DNA of 64,000 nt. Source: Pedobacter endophyticus. Lineage in GTDB: Bacteria > Bacteroidota > Bacteroidia > Sphingobacteriales > Sphingobacteriaceae. Below are positions 27,672 to 35,613 of this stretch, in pieces; within the stretch, counting starts at the first letter, position 1, and each line of letters starts with the position of its first letter. The stretch is from NCBI RefSeq assembly GCF_015679185.1, contig NZ_CP064939.1:2170001-2234000 (forward strand), read 5' to 3'. The notes under the pieces are model-generated. The model did not search any database and was not told the origin of the DNA. It was given only the letters and a program-made list of their open reading frames with translations. Both the position numbers and the translations under genes were made by a program.

Positions 27672-28528
27672 ACCATATTAAGAACAAAAATGCCAGATTT
27701 TTAAAAGAAACACTTCTAATTCTGGCGGGCGTTACCTCCGCATGCTTCGGTTTAAAAAGCTTTTTAATGCCAAGCCATTTTATCGATGGTGGGGTTACAG
27801 GTATTTCATTGTTAGTAAGCACTTTAACAGGCTGGAAACTATCGTACCTTATTGCAATCATCAACATTCCGTTCGTAATTTTGGGTTACAGGCAAATCGG
27901 GAAAACCTTTGCGCTTAAAACCGCAATTGCCATTGTTGCTCTTTCCGTAGCGTTAATTGTACTGCCTTTTCAGCCCATTACACACGATAAATTGTTGATC
28001 GCGTTCTTTGGCGGACTCTTTTTGGGTGGCGGAATTGGGTTGGCCATGCGTGGAGGCTGCGTAATCGACGGAACCGAAGTACTGGCGCTGTACATCAGTA
28101 AAAACAGCATCCTTACCGTTGGTAACATTATCCTCGTGTTAAACATTATCATTTTTGCTTTTGCGGCCTATTTCTTAAACATCGAAACAGCGCTTTACGC
28201 CATACTTACCTATTTATCAGCATCTAATACGATCGATTTTATTGTGAACGGCATAGAGCAGTACACCGGGGTTACTGTTATTTCAGAACACCAGGAAGAA
28301 ATAAAAGCCTTTATCATTGGCGAAATGAAGCGGGGCGTAACCATTTACAAAGGCGAGGGAGGATATGGCGAGAAGAAAGATATCGATATCATATTTACCG
28401 TAGTTACCAAGCTCGAAATGAGTAAATTACAGATAGCAATCAGGCAAATTGATGCCGATGCATTTGTAATACAACAACAAATTGCCGATTTAAAGGGTGG
28501 TGTAGTGAAACGACACGCCTTGCATTAA
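27668..28528 (+). CDS. YitT-family membrane protein
   Basis: 286 aa with five or six hydrophobic segments in the DUF161 pattern (LKSFLMPSHFIDGGVTGISLL and GLAMRGGCVIDGTEVLAL are the family's repeated motifs) and a C-terminal DUF2179 domain (about 200-286) rich in strands. The family is widespread, with a suspected transport or sensing role, but no firm function. The start codon overlaps truB's stop by 4 nt, so translation is coupled. A repeat element separates it from ribF. Confidence 0.88.
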   Translation: MNHIKNKNARFLKETLLILAGVTSACFGLKSFLMPSHFIDGGVTGISLLVSTLTGWKLSYLIAIINIPFVILGYRQIGKTFALKTAIAIVALSVALIVLPFQPITHDKLLIAFFGGLFLGGGIGLAMRGGCVIDGTEVLALYISKNSILTVGNIILVLNIIIFAFAAYFLNIETALYAILTYLSASNTIDFIVNGIEQYTGVTVISEHQEEIKAFIIGEMKRGVTIYKGEGGYGEKKDIDIIFTVVTKLEMSKLQIAIRQIDADAFVIQQQIADLKGGVVKRHALH

Positions 28529-28539
28529 TAATTAATAAG

Positions 28540-28660
28540 ATTTTGGGCATGCCCCCAAGCTGCGCAAGGGGTCGGGCTGTACGCTTAATCTTTTTTGTCC
28601 CCCTTCGGCTACGCTCAGGGCAACAAAAAAGGATACCGCTGCCATCCCTCATGCAAACCC
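28540..28660. repeat. Bacteroidota-type REP element upstream of ribF
   Basis: The gap contains GGGCATGCCCCCAAGCTGCG, then GGTCGGGCTGTACGC, a CTTTTTTG/CAAAAAAG inverted pair around GCCC/GGGC arms, and GATACCGCTGCCATCCCTCA. From memory this layout is a common intergenic repeat in Bacteroidota; only one copy is in the window. It leaves 20-odd nt before the ribF start. Confidence 0.5.
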
Positions 28661-28681
28661 AGTCCATTAAATAAAATACCC

Positions 28682-29695
28682 TTGAAAATATACCATAACC
28701 TATCCGAATTTATCAAATTAGATAACGCAGTAGTTACCATTGGCACTTTCGATGGTGTGCATTTTGGCCACCAAAAAATAATTAAACAATTGGTGCAAAG
28801 GGCAAAGGCCGATGGCGGAGAAAGCGTAATTTTAACCTTTTTCCCCCATCCGCGGATGATTATCGATCCCGAAAATCAGGATTTGAAAATGATCAACACC
28901 ATCAACGAAAAAGCCGAGATTTTAAAGAGCCTGGGCGTTGATCACCTGATCATTACGCCCTTTACCCGTGATTTTTCTAATCAATTGCCCGAAGATTACA
29001 TTAAGCACACTTTGGTAAACAACATCGGCACAAAACACATCATTATCGGGTACGATCACCGTTTCGGTAAAGATCGGTTGGGCAATTTGAGCGATTTAAA
29101 AGCCGCAGGTTTACATTATGGCTTTACCGTTGAAGAAATTATGGAGCAAGATATTCACGATGTCGCCGTAAGTTCCACAAAAATACGTCAGGCCCTTTTA
29201 GCCGGCGATGTTAATTTGGCGGCCGATTATCTTGGTCGTCCGTTTTCAATTCTCGGGAAAGTAATCAAAGGCGATAAAATTGGCCGTACCATCGGCTTTC
29301 CAACCGCAAACCTTTTTGTCGAAGAAACATATAAGCTTATTCCCAGTGATGGCATATACGCCGTAACAGTTGAGATGAGTCTTCAGTCTGAAGTCCAGAG
29401 TCCAGAGTCTGAGAATAAAACGACTAATGCGCCTAAACTCGCGACTCCGGACTCCGGACTCCAGACTTTTAAAGGCATGGCTTACATTGGGCAAAGGCCA
29501 ACAATTAATGGCATGACAAGAAATATTGAAGTGAATATCTTCGATTTCAATCAGGAAATTTATGGACAGGATATTAAGATGAACTTTTTAAAATTCCTGC
29601 GTCACGACGTCAAGTTCACTGGCCTCGAAGCTTTAACTGTCCAATTGCAAAAAGACAAAGAGGCTACTTTAAATTACTTTAAAACCCTTAACTAA
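28682..29695 (+). CDS. ribF: Bifunctional riboflavin kinase/FMN adenylyltransferase, with in-frame repeat insertion
   Basis: 337 aa from a TTG start giving MKIYHNLSEFIKLDNAVVTI. The longer frame from 28595 only adds repeat-encoded residues. The N-terminal adenylyltransferase domain has GTFDGVHFGHQKII and SSTKIRQAL; the C-terminal kinase has GRTIGFPTANL and GQRPTING. The protein makes FMN from riboflavin and then FAD. Residues about 235-262 (from QSEVQSPESENK to DSGLQT) are an insertion encoded by an 83-nt foldback repeat, placed between the kinase strands YAVTVEM and FKGMAYIG. Ser, Pro, Asn and Thr dominate there, so it is probably a flexible surface loop. A terminator follows the gene. Confidence 0.92.
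   Translation: MKIYHNLSEFIKLDNAVVTIGTFDGVHFGHQKIIKQLVQRAKADGGESVILTFFPHPRMIIDPENQDLKMINTINEKAEILKSLGVDHLIITPFTRDFSNQLPEDYIKHTLVNNIGTKHIIIGYDHRFGKDRLGNLSDLKAAGLHYGFTVEEIMEQDIHDVAVSSTKIRQALLAGDVNLAADYLGRPFSILGKVIKGDKIGRTIGFPTANLFVEETYKLIPSDGIYAVTVEMSLQSEVQSPESENKTTNAPKLATPDSGLQTFKGMAYIGQRPTINGMTRNIEVNIFDFNQEIYGQDIKMNFLKFLRHDVKFTGLEALTVQLQKDKEATLNYFKTLN
29385..29467. repeat. Foldback element inserted in frame in ribF
   Basis: The left arm (29385-29413, AGTCTGAAGTCCAGAGTCC...) and right arm (29443-29467, GACTCCGGACTCCGGACT...) are inverted copies with a few mismatches, around a ~30-nt loop. Both arms are built from 7-8-nt units of the AGTCCGG type. The right arm shares 17 identical bases with leuS 21755-21771, and the architecture is repeated between genes at 32404-32553. 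Confidence 0.85.
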
Positions 29696-29721
29696 ATAGT
29701 TTTACTAAAGCTTTTACTTTC

Positions 29722-29766
29722 AAAAAAGCCTCATTTTCGTTATATTGGCGGCAATGAGGCTTTTTT
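29722..29766 (+). terminator. Terminator-like hairpin after ribF that contains the next gene's start codon
   Basis: AAAAAAGCCTCATT and AATGAGGCTTTTTT form a perfect 14-bp stem around a 17-nt loop, ending in six T. It lies 27 nt after ribF. The ATG of the following small gene is inside the 3' arm (29754), so stem formation would both end ribF transcripts and hide that start. Confidence 0.75.
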
Positions 29767-30107
29767 ATATTATCATTTTCTTAATCACATCCTTAAATTT
29801 TACGGGCTATGGCTCGCAAGATGCAAAAAAACATACCTTAATTAATCATACCAAAGCGCTTTTCATTTCTGCTAAAAAACAAATAAAAAGCCACGCCGAT
29901 TTTAACAAGACCAACGAGCGCCTGCAAAAAGATCTGGTCAGCAGTTCAGTTGTAAAAATTTTTAGCTGCGTTTTGTTTCTTCTTTTAATTCCCTATTTCC
30001 TCTTTTTAAAAAACAAATTTGTTAATAGCGCAACCGTAGTCAAACAATTGAGGTTTAACTATTGGTGCTTATTTAAAATGCTTTATCCGAAACACGTTTT
30101 CTGGTAA
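29754..30107 (+). CDS. Hypothetical membrane/secreted protein (117 aa)
   Basis: Not recognised. An N-terminal signal-like segment (MRLFYIIIFLITSLNFTGYG) is followed by a basic, Lys-rich region and a second hydrophobic segment (KIFSCVLFLLLIPYFLFLKN), then an aromatic, basic C-terminus. It would sit in the inner membrane. The ATG at 29754 is chosen over a TTG at 29745 because only it gives a clean signal. Its start lies inside a terminator-like hairpin, which makes expression conditional or the gene doubtful. Confidence 0.45.
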   Translation: MRLFYIIIFLITSLNFTGYGSQDAKKHTLINHTKALFISAKKQIKSHADFNKTNERLQKDLVSSSVVKIFSCVLFLLLIPYFLFLKNKFVNSATVVKQLRFNYWCLFKMLYPKHVFW

Positions 30108-30189
30108 ATAATAATTTGCTCGCCGCCCGTTTGCGGATTTACAAAGCCAGGTTCGCCTGGAATTATTTTATCATATTACAGATTTTTAG

Positions 30190-32403
30190 ATGCATTTACC
30201 TGATTTAATTGCCGATTTGGGCTTAATTCTGGCGGCCGCCGGAATAACCACACTTATATTTAAAAGAATTAAACAGCCCCTGGTTTTGGGCTATATTTTA
30301 GCTGGCCTTTTAGTGGGCTCGCACCTCAACTTTTTCCCAACGGTTACCGATACCAAAAGCATTAACATTTGGGGCGAAATCGGCGTAATTTTCCTATTAT
30401 TCAGTTTGGGGCTCGAGTTCAGTTTTAAAAAGCTCGTTAAAGTTGGTGGCTCGGCCTCCATCACAGCCATTGTAAAGGTATTGTTCATCATCCTGGCTGG
30501 CTACCTTATTGGGCGGGCCATGGGCTGGTCGAGTATGGACAGCCTGTTTTTTGGCGGAATCTTGTCCATTTCTTCAACGATGATTACCATAAAAGCCTTT
30601 GAAGAACTCGGCTTAAAGCACAAAAAATTTGCCGGCCTTGTATTCGGAGTGCTCATTGTCGAAGATTTGGTGGCCATCCTCCTACTCGTCTTATTTTCAA
30701 CGTTGGCCGTAAGTCAGCAATCGGCGGGCACCGAAATGCTATTTTCAATCCTCAAACTTGCTTTTTTCCTCGTGCTGTGGTTTTTGGGCGGCATCTTTTT
30801 GATACCCAGTTTTCTAAAAGCTACAAAAAAGCTCATGAACGATGAAACCATGCTTGTAGTTTCATTAGCGCTTTGTTTGGTAATGGTACTACTGGCCGAT
30901 AAAGTGGGTTTCTCGCCTGCTTTGGGCGCATTTATCATGGGGTCAATATTGGCCGAAACCACGCAGGCAGAACGCATTGAGCACTTAACCAAGTCAGTAA
31001 AAGATTTGTTCGCAGCGATCTTCTTTGTTTCGGTAGGGATGCTGATCGACCCATCGATGTTGGTAAAATATGCCGTTCCAATACTGATAGCTACGCTCAT
31101 TATTATTATAGGCAAGATTATATTCACCATTTTTGGCGCTCTATTGTCCGGTCAACCGCTAAAAACCTCCGTTCAATCGGGCATGAGTTTGGCTCAAATT
31201 GGCGAGTTCTCATTTATTATTGCTTCACTGGGCTTAACATTAAAGGTAACCAGCGAGTTTCTTTATCCAATTGCCGTAGCCGCCGCAGCCATTACCACAT
31301 TTACATCTCCGTATTTGATCAAGCTATCAGATCCTTTTTATCAATACCTGAAAAGAACGCTCCCACAGAAATGGCTTAACGGAATTGAACGCTACAGCTC
31401 GAGCACCGAAGGAATTACAACATTGAGCGATTGGAAAATATTGTTACGGGCATATATCTCCAACACCATTATTCACTCGGTTATTATTATTGCCATTATA
31501 TTCCTGGCCTATCGATATGTTCAACCTTTCATTATTCGAAATATTGCCAACAATCTGGTATCCATCATCATCAGTATTGCCGTTTCCTTTATTTTAATGT
31601 CGCCGTTTTTATGGGCATTATCTATTCGGAGGATTCAAAAAACCGCTTACTCGCATTTGTGGTTAAACAAAAAATACACTCGGGGGCCGTTAATCGCTAT
31701 TGAGTTTTTCAGAATCGCCTTGGGCATTTTCTTCGTTGGCTTTATGATGTACGAATTTTTCGACACCTGGGTAGCGGCGGTAATTGCCCTGGCACTGATC
31801 GTTTTAGGGATGGTTATCTTCGCCAGAAGGCTGCAATCGTTTTACGACAAGTTAGAGAAAAGGTTTATGTTAAACCTCAACGCCCGCGAGCTTCAGAAAC
31901 CAGCTATATTGCCCTGGGATACCCATTTGGCAGAACTGACTGTTTCGCCTGAATCGGAAGTGGTAGGCAGAACGCTGGCCAGCTTAATGATCCGCGAGAA
32001 GTACGGCGTAAACATCGCCATGATAGAAAGGGGACGAAACAACATTCCTACACCCGGACGTGATGAAAGGCTATATCCTCATGATAAATTATTATTAATC
32101 GGTACAGATGACCAGCTTGCCTCTGTTAAGGGAATTTTAGAGGTGGAGATTCCGGAAACCGAACAAGAAACGAATTTCCCAAATAAGGAAATGACCTTGC
32201 AAAAGGTGGTTGTAAATACCGAGTCGCCGGTGTACGGGTTGAGTATCAGAAACGCTGGAATAAGGGAAAAAGCACACGCATTAATTGTGGGAATAGAACG
32301 CGGCGCAGATAAAATTTTGAATCCATCGTCCGATTTCACTTTCGATAATGGCGACGTAATTTGGATTGTTGGAAACAATAAGAAGATTAAAGAGGTGATT
32401 TAG
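30190..32403 (+). CDS. CPA2-family cation/proton antiporter with two RCK C domains
   Basis: 737 aa. Residues about 1-390 form a KefB-like CPA2 exchanger of 12 or so membrane segments (LGYILAGLLVGSHLNFFP, LFLFSLGLEF-type segment, ALGAFIMGSILAETTQAERIEHLTKSVKDLFAAIFFVSVGM). Four further membrane segments follow (about 415-560). The cytoplasmic tail has two TrkA-C/RCK-C domains (about 575-650 and 662-737), which in relatives bind small ligands and gate the transporter. The nucleotide-binding TrkA-N domain of KefB/KefC is absent. It probably exchanges K+ or Na+ for H+ at the inner membrane. It is monocistronic. Confidence 0.88.
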   Translation: MHLPDLIADLGLILAAAGITTLIFKRIKQPLVLGYILAGLLVGSHLNFFPTVTDTKSINIWGEIGVIFLLFSLGLEFSFKKLVKVGGSASITAIVKVLFIILAGYLIGRAMGWSSMDSLFFGGILSISSTMITIKAFEELGLKHKKFAGLVFGVLIVEDLVAILLLVLFSTLAVSQQSAGTEMLFSILKLAFFLVLWFLGGIFLIPSFLKATKKLMNDETMLVVSLALCLVMVLLADKVGFSPALGAFIMGSILAETTQAERIEHLTKSVKDLFAAIFFVSVGMLIDPSMLVKYAVPILIATLIIIIGKIIFTIFGALLSGQPLKTSVQSGMSLAQIGEFSFIIASLGLTLKVTSEFLYPIAVAAAAITTFTSPYLIKLSDPFYQYLKRTLPQKWLNGIERYSSSTEGITTLSDWKILLRAYISNTIIHSVIIIAIIFLAYRYVQPFIIRNIANNLVSIIISIAVSFILMSPFLWALSIRRIQKTAYSHLWLNKKYTRGPLIAIEFFRIALGIFFVGFMMYEFFDTWVAAVIALALIVLGMVIFARRLQSFYDKLEKRFMLNLNARELQKPAILPWDTHLAELTVSPESEVVGRTLASLMIREKYGVNIAMIERGRNNIPTPGRDERLYPHDKLLLIGTDDQLASVKGILEVEIPETEQETNFPNKEMTLQKVVVNTESPVYGLSIRNAGIREKAHALIVGIERGADKILNPSSDFTFDNGDVIWIVGNNKKIKEVI

Positions 32404-32553
32404 CGTCTGGAGTACTCAGTCGAGAGTCCTCAGTCGAGAGTCTTTAGTCCGGAGTCCGAAAGACCGAGGCTTAAACGGTCATTGGTTCATTGGTTATTAC
32501 TTATTGCTAATTGCGAATTAGACTTTTGACTCTAGACTAAAGACTTCAGACTT
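32404..32553. repeat. Intergenic foldback element of the AGTCCGG family
   Basis: AGTCTTTAGTCCGGAGTC (32439-32456) pairs with GACTCTAGACTAAAGACT (32528-32545) at 16 of 18 positions. More AGTC-type units lie on both outer sides, and the centre is an ATTGGTTCATTGGTTATTAC-like AT-rich stretch. It starts directly at the antiporter stop codon. The layout is the same as the ribF insertion. Confidence 0.75.
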
Positions 32554-32560
32554 ATTTCAC

Positions 32561-32568
32561 TATATTCG
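32561..32568 (+). promoter_or_regulatory. Promoter -7 element TATATTCG for the DUF2157-like gene
   Basis: TATATTCG lies 15 nt before the ATG at 32584, in the same TATATTCGTATAT context as at 22923. Confidence 0.45.
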
Positions 32569-32583
32569 TATATAACGTAATCT

Positions 32584-33618
32584 ATGAAAGTTGACCGCGA
32601 AAAGAGTGAGTTTCTTGATGATATGATTGAGCAATGGCAAACCGACGGCTTAATTAGCGAAGAAACAAGTACTAAACTGCGCAAAAGTTATGAAGCAAAA
32701 AGCTTCGACTGGCTCCGATTAGCTCAATATGCATTTTGGACTGCACTGGCCTGTGGCTTTATTGCATTGGGCTCGTTGTTGATCGATAATTCTATCCTCA
32801 ACTATATAAAGCGAATTTACGATACGCCAAATATTGTAATTGCACTTGTTTCTGGCGGGTTGGCGGCCTGGCTTTACCTTTTAGGCTTTCGCAGAAAGAG
32901 AAAGCAGGCTCAACTCAAATTTAATAATGAAGCTATTCTGTTTTCGGCAATCTTACTCACGGCAAACGCCATTGCATATTTAGGTAAGGCGTTAGATCAT
33001 GGCTCGGGTAATTTTTCCATTCTGATTTTAGTTTCTGTTTTTATTTATGGGATTTTGGGCTACTTGTTCAATTCGAGGTTAATCTGGATTTTTGCCCTCA
33101 TCTCTTTAGGGGCATGGTTCGGCACTGAAACAGGCTATTTAAGCCGCTGGAATTATTATTTCCTGGGGATGAACTATCCTCTGCGCTTTGTGGTTTTTGG
33201 AGCGGTGCTCACCGCGGCATCCTTTGTTATGAAAGTACGGCCAAAATTACAGCACTTTTTTCAGGTAACTTACATCGCCGGAATGGTTTATCTTTTTGTG
33301 GCGTTGTGGGCATTATCGGTATTTGGCAATTTTGCCAGTTTAGAAGAATGGTATGCTATAAGGCAACTCAACTTATTTTATTGGGCGTTAATTTCGGCAG
33401 CAGTTTGTGTTGCCAGTACGTTGTTCGGACTTAAATATCACGATGATATTGCGAGGGAATTTGGCATCACATTTTTGTTCATAAATCTTTATACGCGATA
33501 TTTCGAATACTTTTGGGATAGCTGGCACAAAGCCTTGTTCTTCGCTGTATTGGCCGCTTCCTTTTGGCTTATCGGTAGAAAAGCTGAAAAAATTTGGAAC
33601 GTAGAATTTTTGAAGTAG
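32584..33618 (+). CDS. DUF2157-like polytopic membrane protein
   Basis: 344 aa. A short N-terminal cytoplasmic segment with a DUF2157-type start (EWQTDGLIS-like: EQWQTDGLISEETSTKLRKSY) precedes about ten hydrophobic segments filling the rest. No catalytic or transport motif is visible. The family is a broadly spread set of integral membrane proteins of unknown role. A -7 promoter motif lies just upstream and the gene follows an intergenic foldback repeat. Downstream is a truncated PIN-domain remnant. Confidence 0.7.
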   Translation: MKVDREKSEFLDDMIEQWQTDGLISEETSTKLRKSYEAKSFDWLRLAQYAFWTALACGFIALGSLLIDNSILNYIKRIYDTPNIVIALVSGGLAAWLYLLGFRRKRKQAQLKFNNEAILFSAILLTANAIAYLGKALDHGSGNFSILILVSVFIYGILGYLFNSRLIWIFALISLGAWFGTETGYLSRWNYYFLGMNYPLRFVVFGAVLTAASFVMKVRPKLQHFFQVTYIAGMVYLFVALWALSVFGNFASLEEWYAIRQLNLFYWALISAAVCVASTLFGLKYHDDIAREFGITFLFINLYTRYFEYFWDSWHKALFFAVLAASFWLIGRKAEKIWNVEFLK

Positions 33619-33665
33619 GATTTTGTCGCCATGCTAAAGTCGTTAGAAAATTAAAGGTATATTAG

Positions 33666-33920
33666 ACTTATAGTGCCGAAAATGTAGTAGGCCGAACAAG
33701 CCGAGATGATTGTTTTCACATCGCATTAGCTACCATTAACAAAGCTGACATATTAGTAAGCTGGAATTTCAAACACATTGTTAATGTTTTAAGGATAAGA
33801 GGCTATAATGCAGTTAATTTAAAACTTGGATATCCCCAAATCGATATTCGTTCGCCGAAAGAAATTATAAGTTATGGAGAAGAGTATATATGGCTATCAG
33901 GTTCGGTAAATAAACTTTAA
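33666..33920 (+). pseudogene. Truncated PIN-domain toxin remnant
   Basis: The frame from 33666 reads VVGRTSRDDCFHIALATINK and continues ADILVSWNFKHIVNVLRIRG..., then GYPQIDIRSPKEII to a stop at 33918. This is the C-terminal half of a PIN nuclease of the 'LVSWNFKHIVN' group, with the last catalytic Asp (RDDC) and the conserved His/Asn segment. An in-frame TAG lies right before it (33663), there is no start codon in the usual place, and the N-terminal half with the first catalytic Asp/Glu is gone. It does not appear in a 60-codon scan that starts at a Met. The gap around it has no other gene. Confidence 0.75.
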
Positions 33921-33925
33921 GGCAA

Positions 33926-34348
33926 ATGAAAATATTTCAACAATTACTAACGCTGAGAGAACATCGGCGGGGTTTTCATATCATTACTGATGAAATTGAA
34001 GACGCCTTGCCTCAAATAGACGAAATCGACGTCGGCATTTGTCAGGTGTTTATTCAACATACATCAGCTTCGCTAACGATAAACGAAAATGCCGACCCTA
34101 CGGTTCGGGTAGATTTTGAAATGTTCTTCAATAAAACAGTAAAAGAGAACGATCGGGATTACGAGCATGATTACGAAGGAGCGGATGATATGCCGGCGCA
34201 TTTAAAATCGGCGCTTTTGGGCAGTTCAGTTACCATTCCAATTCGTAACGGGAGGTTGGCGCTTGGCACCTGGCAGGGAATTTATCTTTGCGAGCACCGC
34301 AACCGGGGTGGCCAACGACATTTAGTTATCACGGCTTGGGGAGCGTAA
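33926..34348 (+). CDS. yjbQ: YjbQ-family protein (UPF0047; secondary thiamine-phosphate synthase-like)
   Basis: 140 aa, the normal length. The family signature is complete: FIQHTSASLTINENADP, then DYEHDYEGADDMPAHLKSALLGSS, and the C-terminal GTWQGIYLCEHRNRGGQRHLVITAWGA. Members form trimers with His and Asp residues at the subunit interface and show weak thiamine-phosphate synthase activity in E. coli; the physiological role is unsettled. It begins 5 nt after the PIN remnant, so it may be driven from upstream of that relic. Confidence 0.92.
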   Translation: MKIFQQLLTLREHRRGFHIITDEIEDALPQIDEIDVGICQVFIQHTSASLTINENADPTVRVDFEMFFNKTVKENDRDYEHDYEGADDMPAHLKSALLGSSVTIPIRNGRLALGTWQGIYLCEHRNRGGQRHLVITAWGA

Positions 34349-34484
34349 AATCATATGTCTGGAACATGTCCATAATTAACCATTGTAACTAAACTCGTTA
34401 ATAACCGCCATTGAAACAGAGCTGCTCATTCCTAAAAACTGAGGCATCAAAAAATAATTGGATTAATTAATCTCTGCGAGAAAA

Positions 34485-35462
34485 TCACTTTTTTTCTTCC
34501 TGCTTAACCGTTTGTTTAATCTCAGGATGATTATCCTGAATAGAATCGGCGCCCGATTCTACCTCAACTTCTTTGGTAACAACGGCATAATGAGACGGAT
34601 AAATCTCCGAACCGTAAGCAACGGCGTAGGCTTTAGTAAATTCAGCACCAAAGTAGAGGATAATCGACGAGTAGTATGTCCATAACAGCAGCACAACCAA
34701 CGATCCGGCTGCGCCATAGGTTCCTCCGACATCACTTTTGCCTATATAGATCGAAATGGCGAATTTACCAATCATAAAGAGAATGGCTGTAACAACTGCT
34801 CCGGAGGCTACATCTTTCCATTTAATTATCGCATCGGGCAATACCTTAAATATTACGCCGAAAATTAATGAAATTACGGCCAGTGTAACCACCTGATTAA
34901 CGATGTAAAAAACGACTACGGAAACTTCGCTGAACCTAAGCTGCAATTTATTGCTAAAGGAATCTAAAACGGTAGTTACACCCAGCGAAACCAGCAATAC
35001 GAAGCCCAAACTGATAATTACCGAAAACGAAAGGAATCGATTTTGCAGCATTTTCACCCACCCACGTTTAGGTTTTGGCTTTAATCCCCATATGGTGTTA
35101 ATCGAATCCTGAATATCGCCGAAAACGGTTGTTGAACCGATTAATAAGGTAACTATTCCGATGATTAATGCAATAGTGCTCTTATCCTCGAGGTAAGCGT
35201 TTCTAATTAGCTCCTGCAATGAGGATGCCGATTCTCGCCCTAAAAAGCCTTCCAGTTGTGCGTAAATTTGTCCTTCCGCAATTTCTCTGCCCAAAAACAC
35301 ACCGCAAAGAGAAATGATAACCACCAATAAGGGAGCCATAGAAAAAACTGTATAATACGCCAGCGAACCACTTAACTTGGTAACCTTATGATCGGTAAAA
35401 CTAGTGAACGAAGCCTTTAATACTCCCCATATTCCTTTTAAAGTGATTTTTTTCCTTGCCAT
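34485..35462 (-). CDS. YihY/BrkB-family membrane protein, copy 2
   Basis: 325 aa paralogue of the gene at 9570. It has the same HKVTKLSGSLAYYTVFSMAPLLVVIISL start and the GAAGSLVVLLLWTYYSSIILYFGAEFTKAYAVAYG end. The two also share the hydrophilic AIPKKGW/KPKPKRGW loop and the DIQDSIN segment. Its tail is shorter and acidic. The role of the family is unknown. It is monocistronic, and convergent with yjbQ. Confidence 0.87.
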   Translation of the reverse strand: MARKKITLKGIWGVLKASFTSFTDHKVTKLSGSLAYYTVFSMAPLLVVIISLCGVFLGREIAEGQIYAQLEGFLGRESASSLQELIRNAYLEDKSTIALIIGIVTLLIGSTTVFGDIQDSINTIWGLKPKPKRGWVKMLQNRFLSFSVIISLGFVLLVSLGVTTVLDSFSNKLQLRFSEVSVVVFYIVNQVVTLAVISLIFGVIFKVLPDAIIKWKDVASGAVVTAILFMIGKFAISIYIGKSDVGGTYGAAGSLVVLLLWTYYSSIILYFGAEFTKAYAVAYGSEIYPSHYAVVTKEVEVESGADSIQDNHPEIKQTVKQEEKK

Positions 35463-35560
35463 AGATAATTAGTTTCAAGATGATCGTCTTTTTTTAAACC
35501 CCTTATTTTTTGAATTGTTTGATTGTTTTTCTCGAAGCAAACCAGGCAATGCCTAAAAAC

Positions 35561-35593
35561 AACAAAACCCCGGCTTTTATCCGAGGTTTTGTT
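35561..35593 (-). terminator. Terminator after the alpha/beta hydrolase gene
   Basis: AACAAAACCCCGG and CCGAGGTTTTGTT form a 13-nt stem with one mismatch around CTTTTAT. On the minus strand the T-rich arm and a further T-run follow. It lies 20 nt after the stop at 35614. Confidence 0.8.
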
Positions 35594-35613
35594 ATGAGTA
35601 AATAAATCGATTT

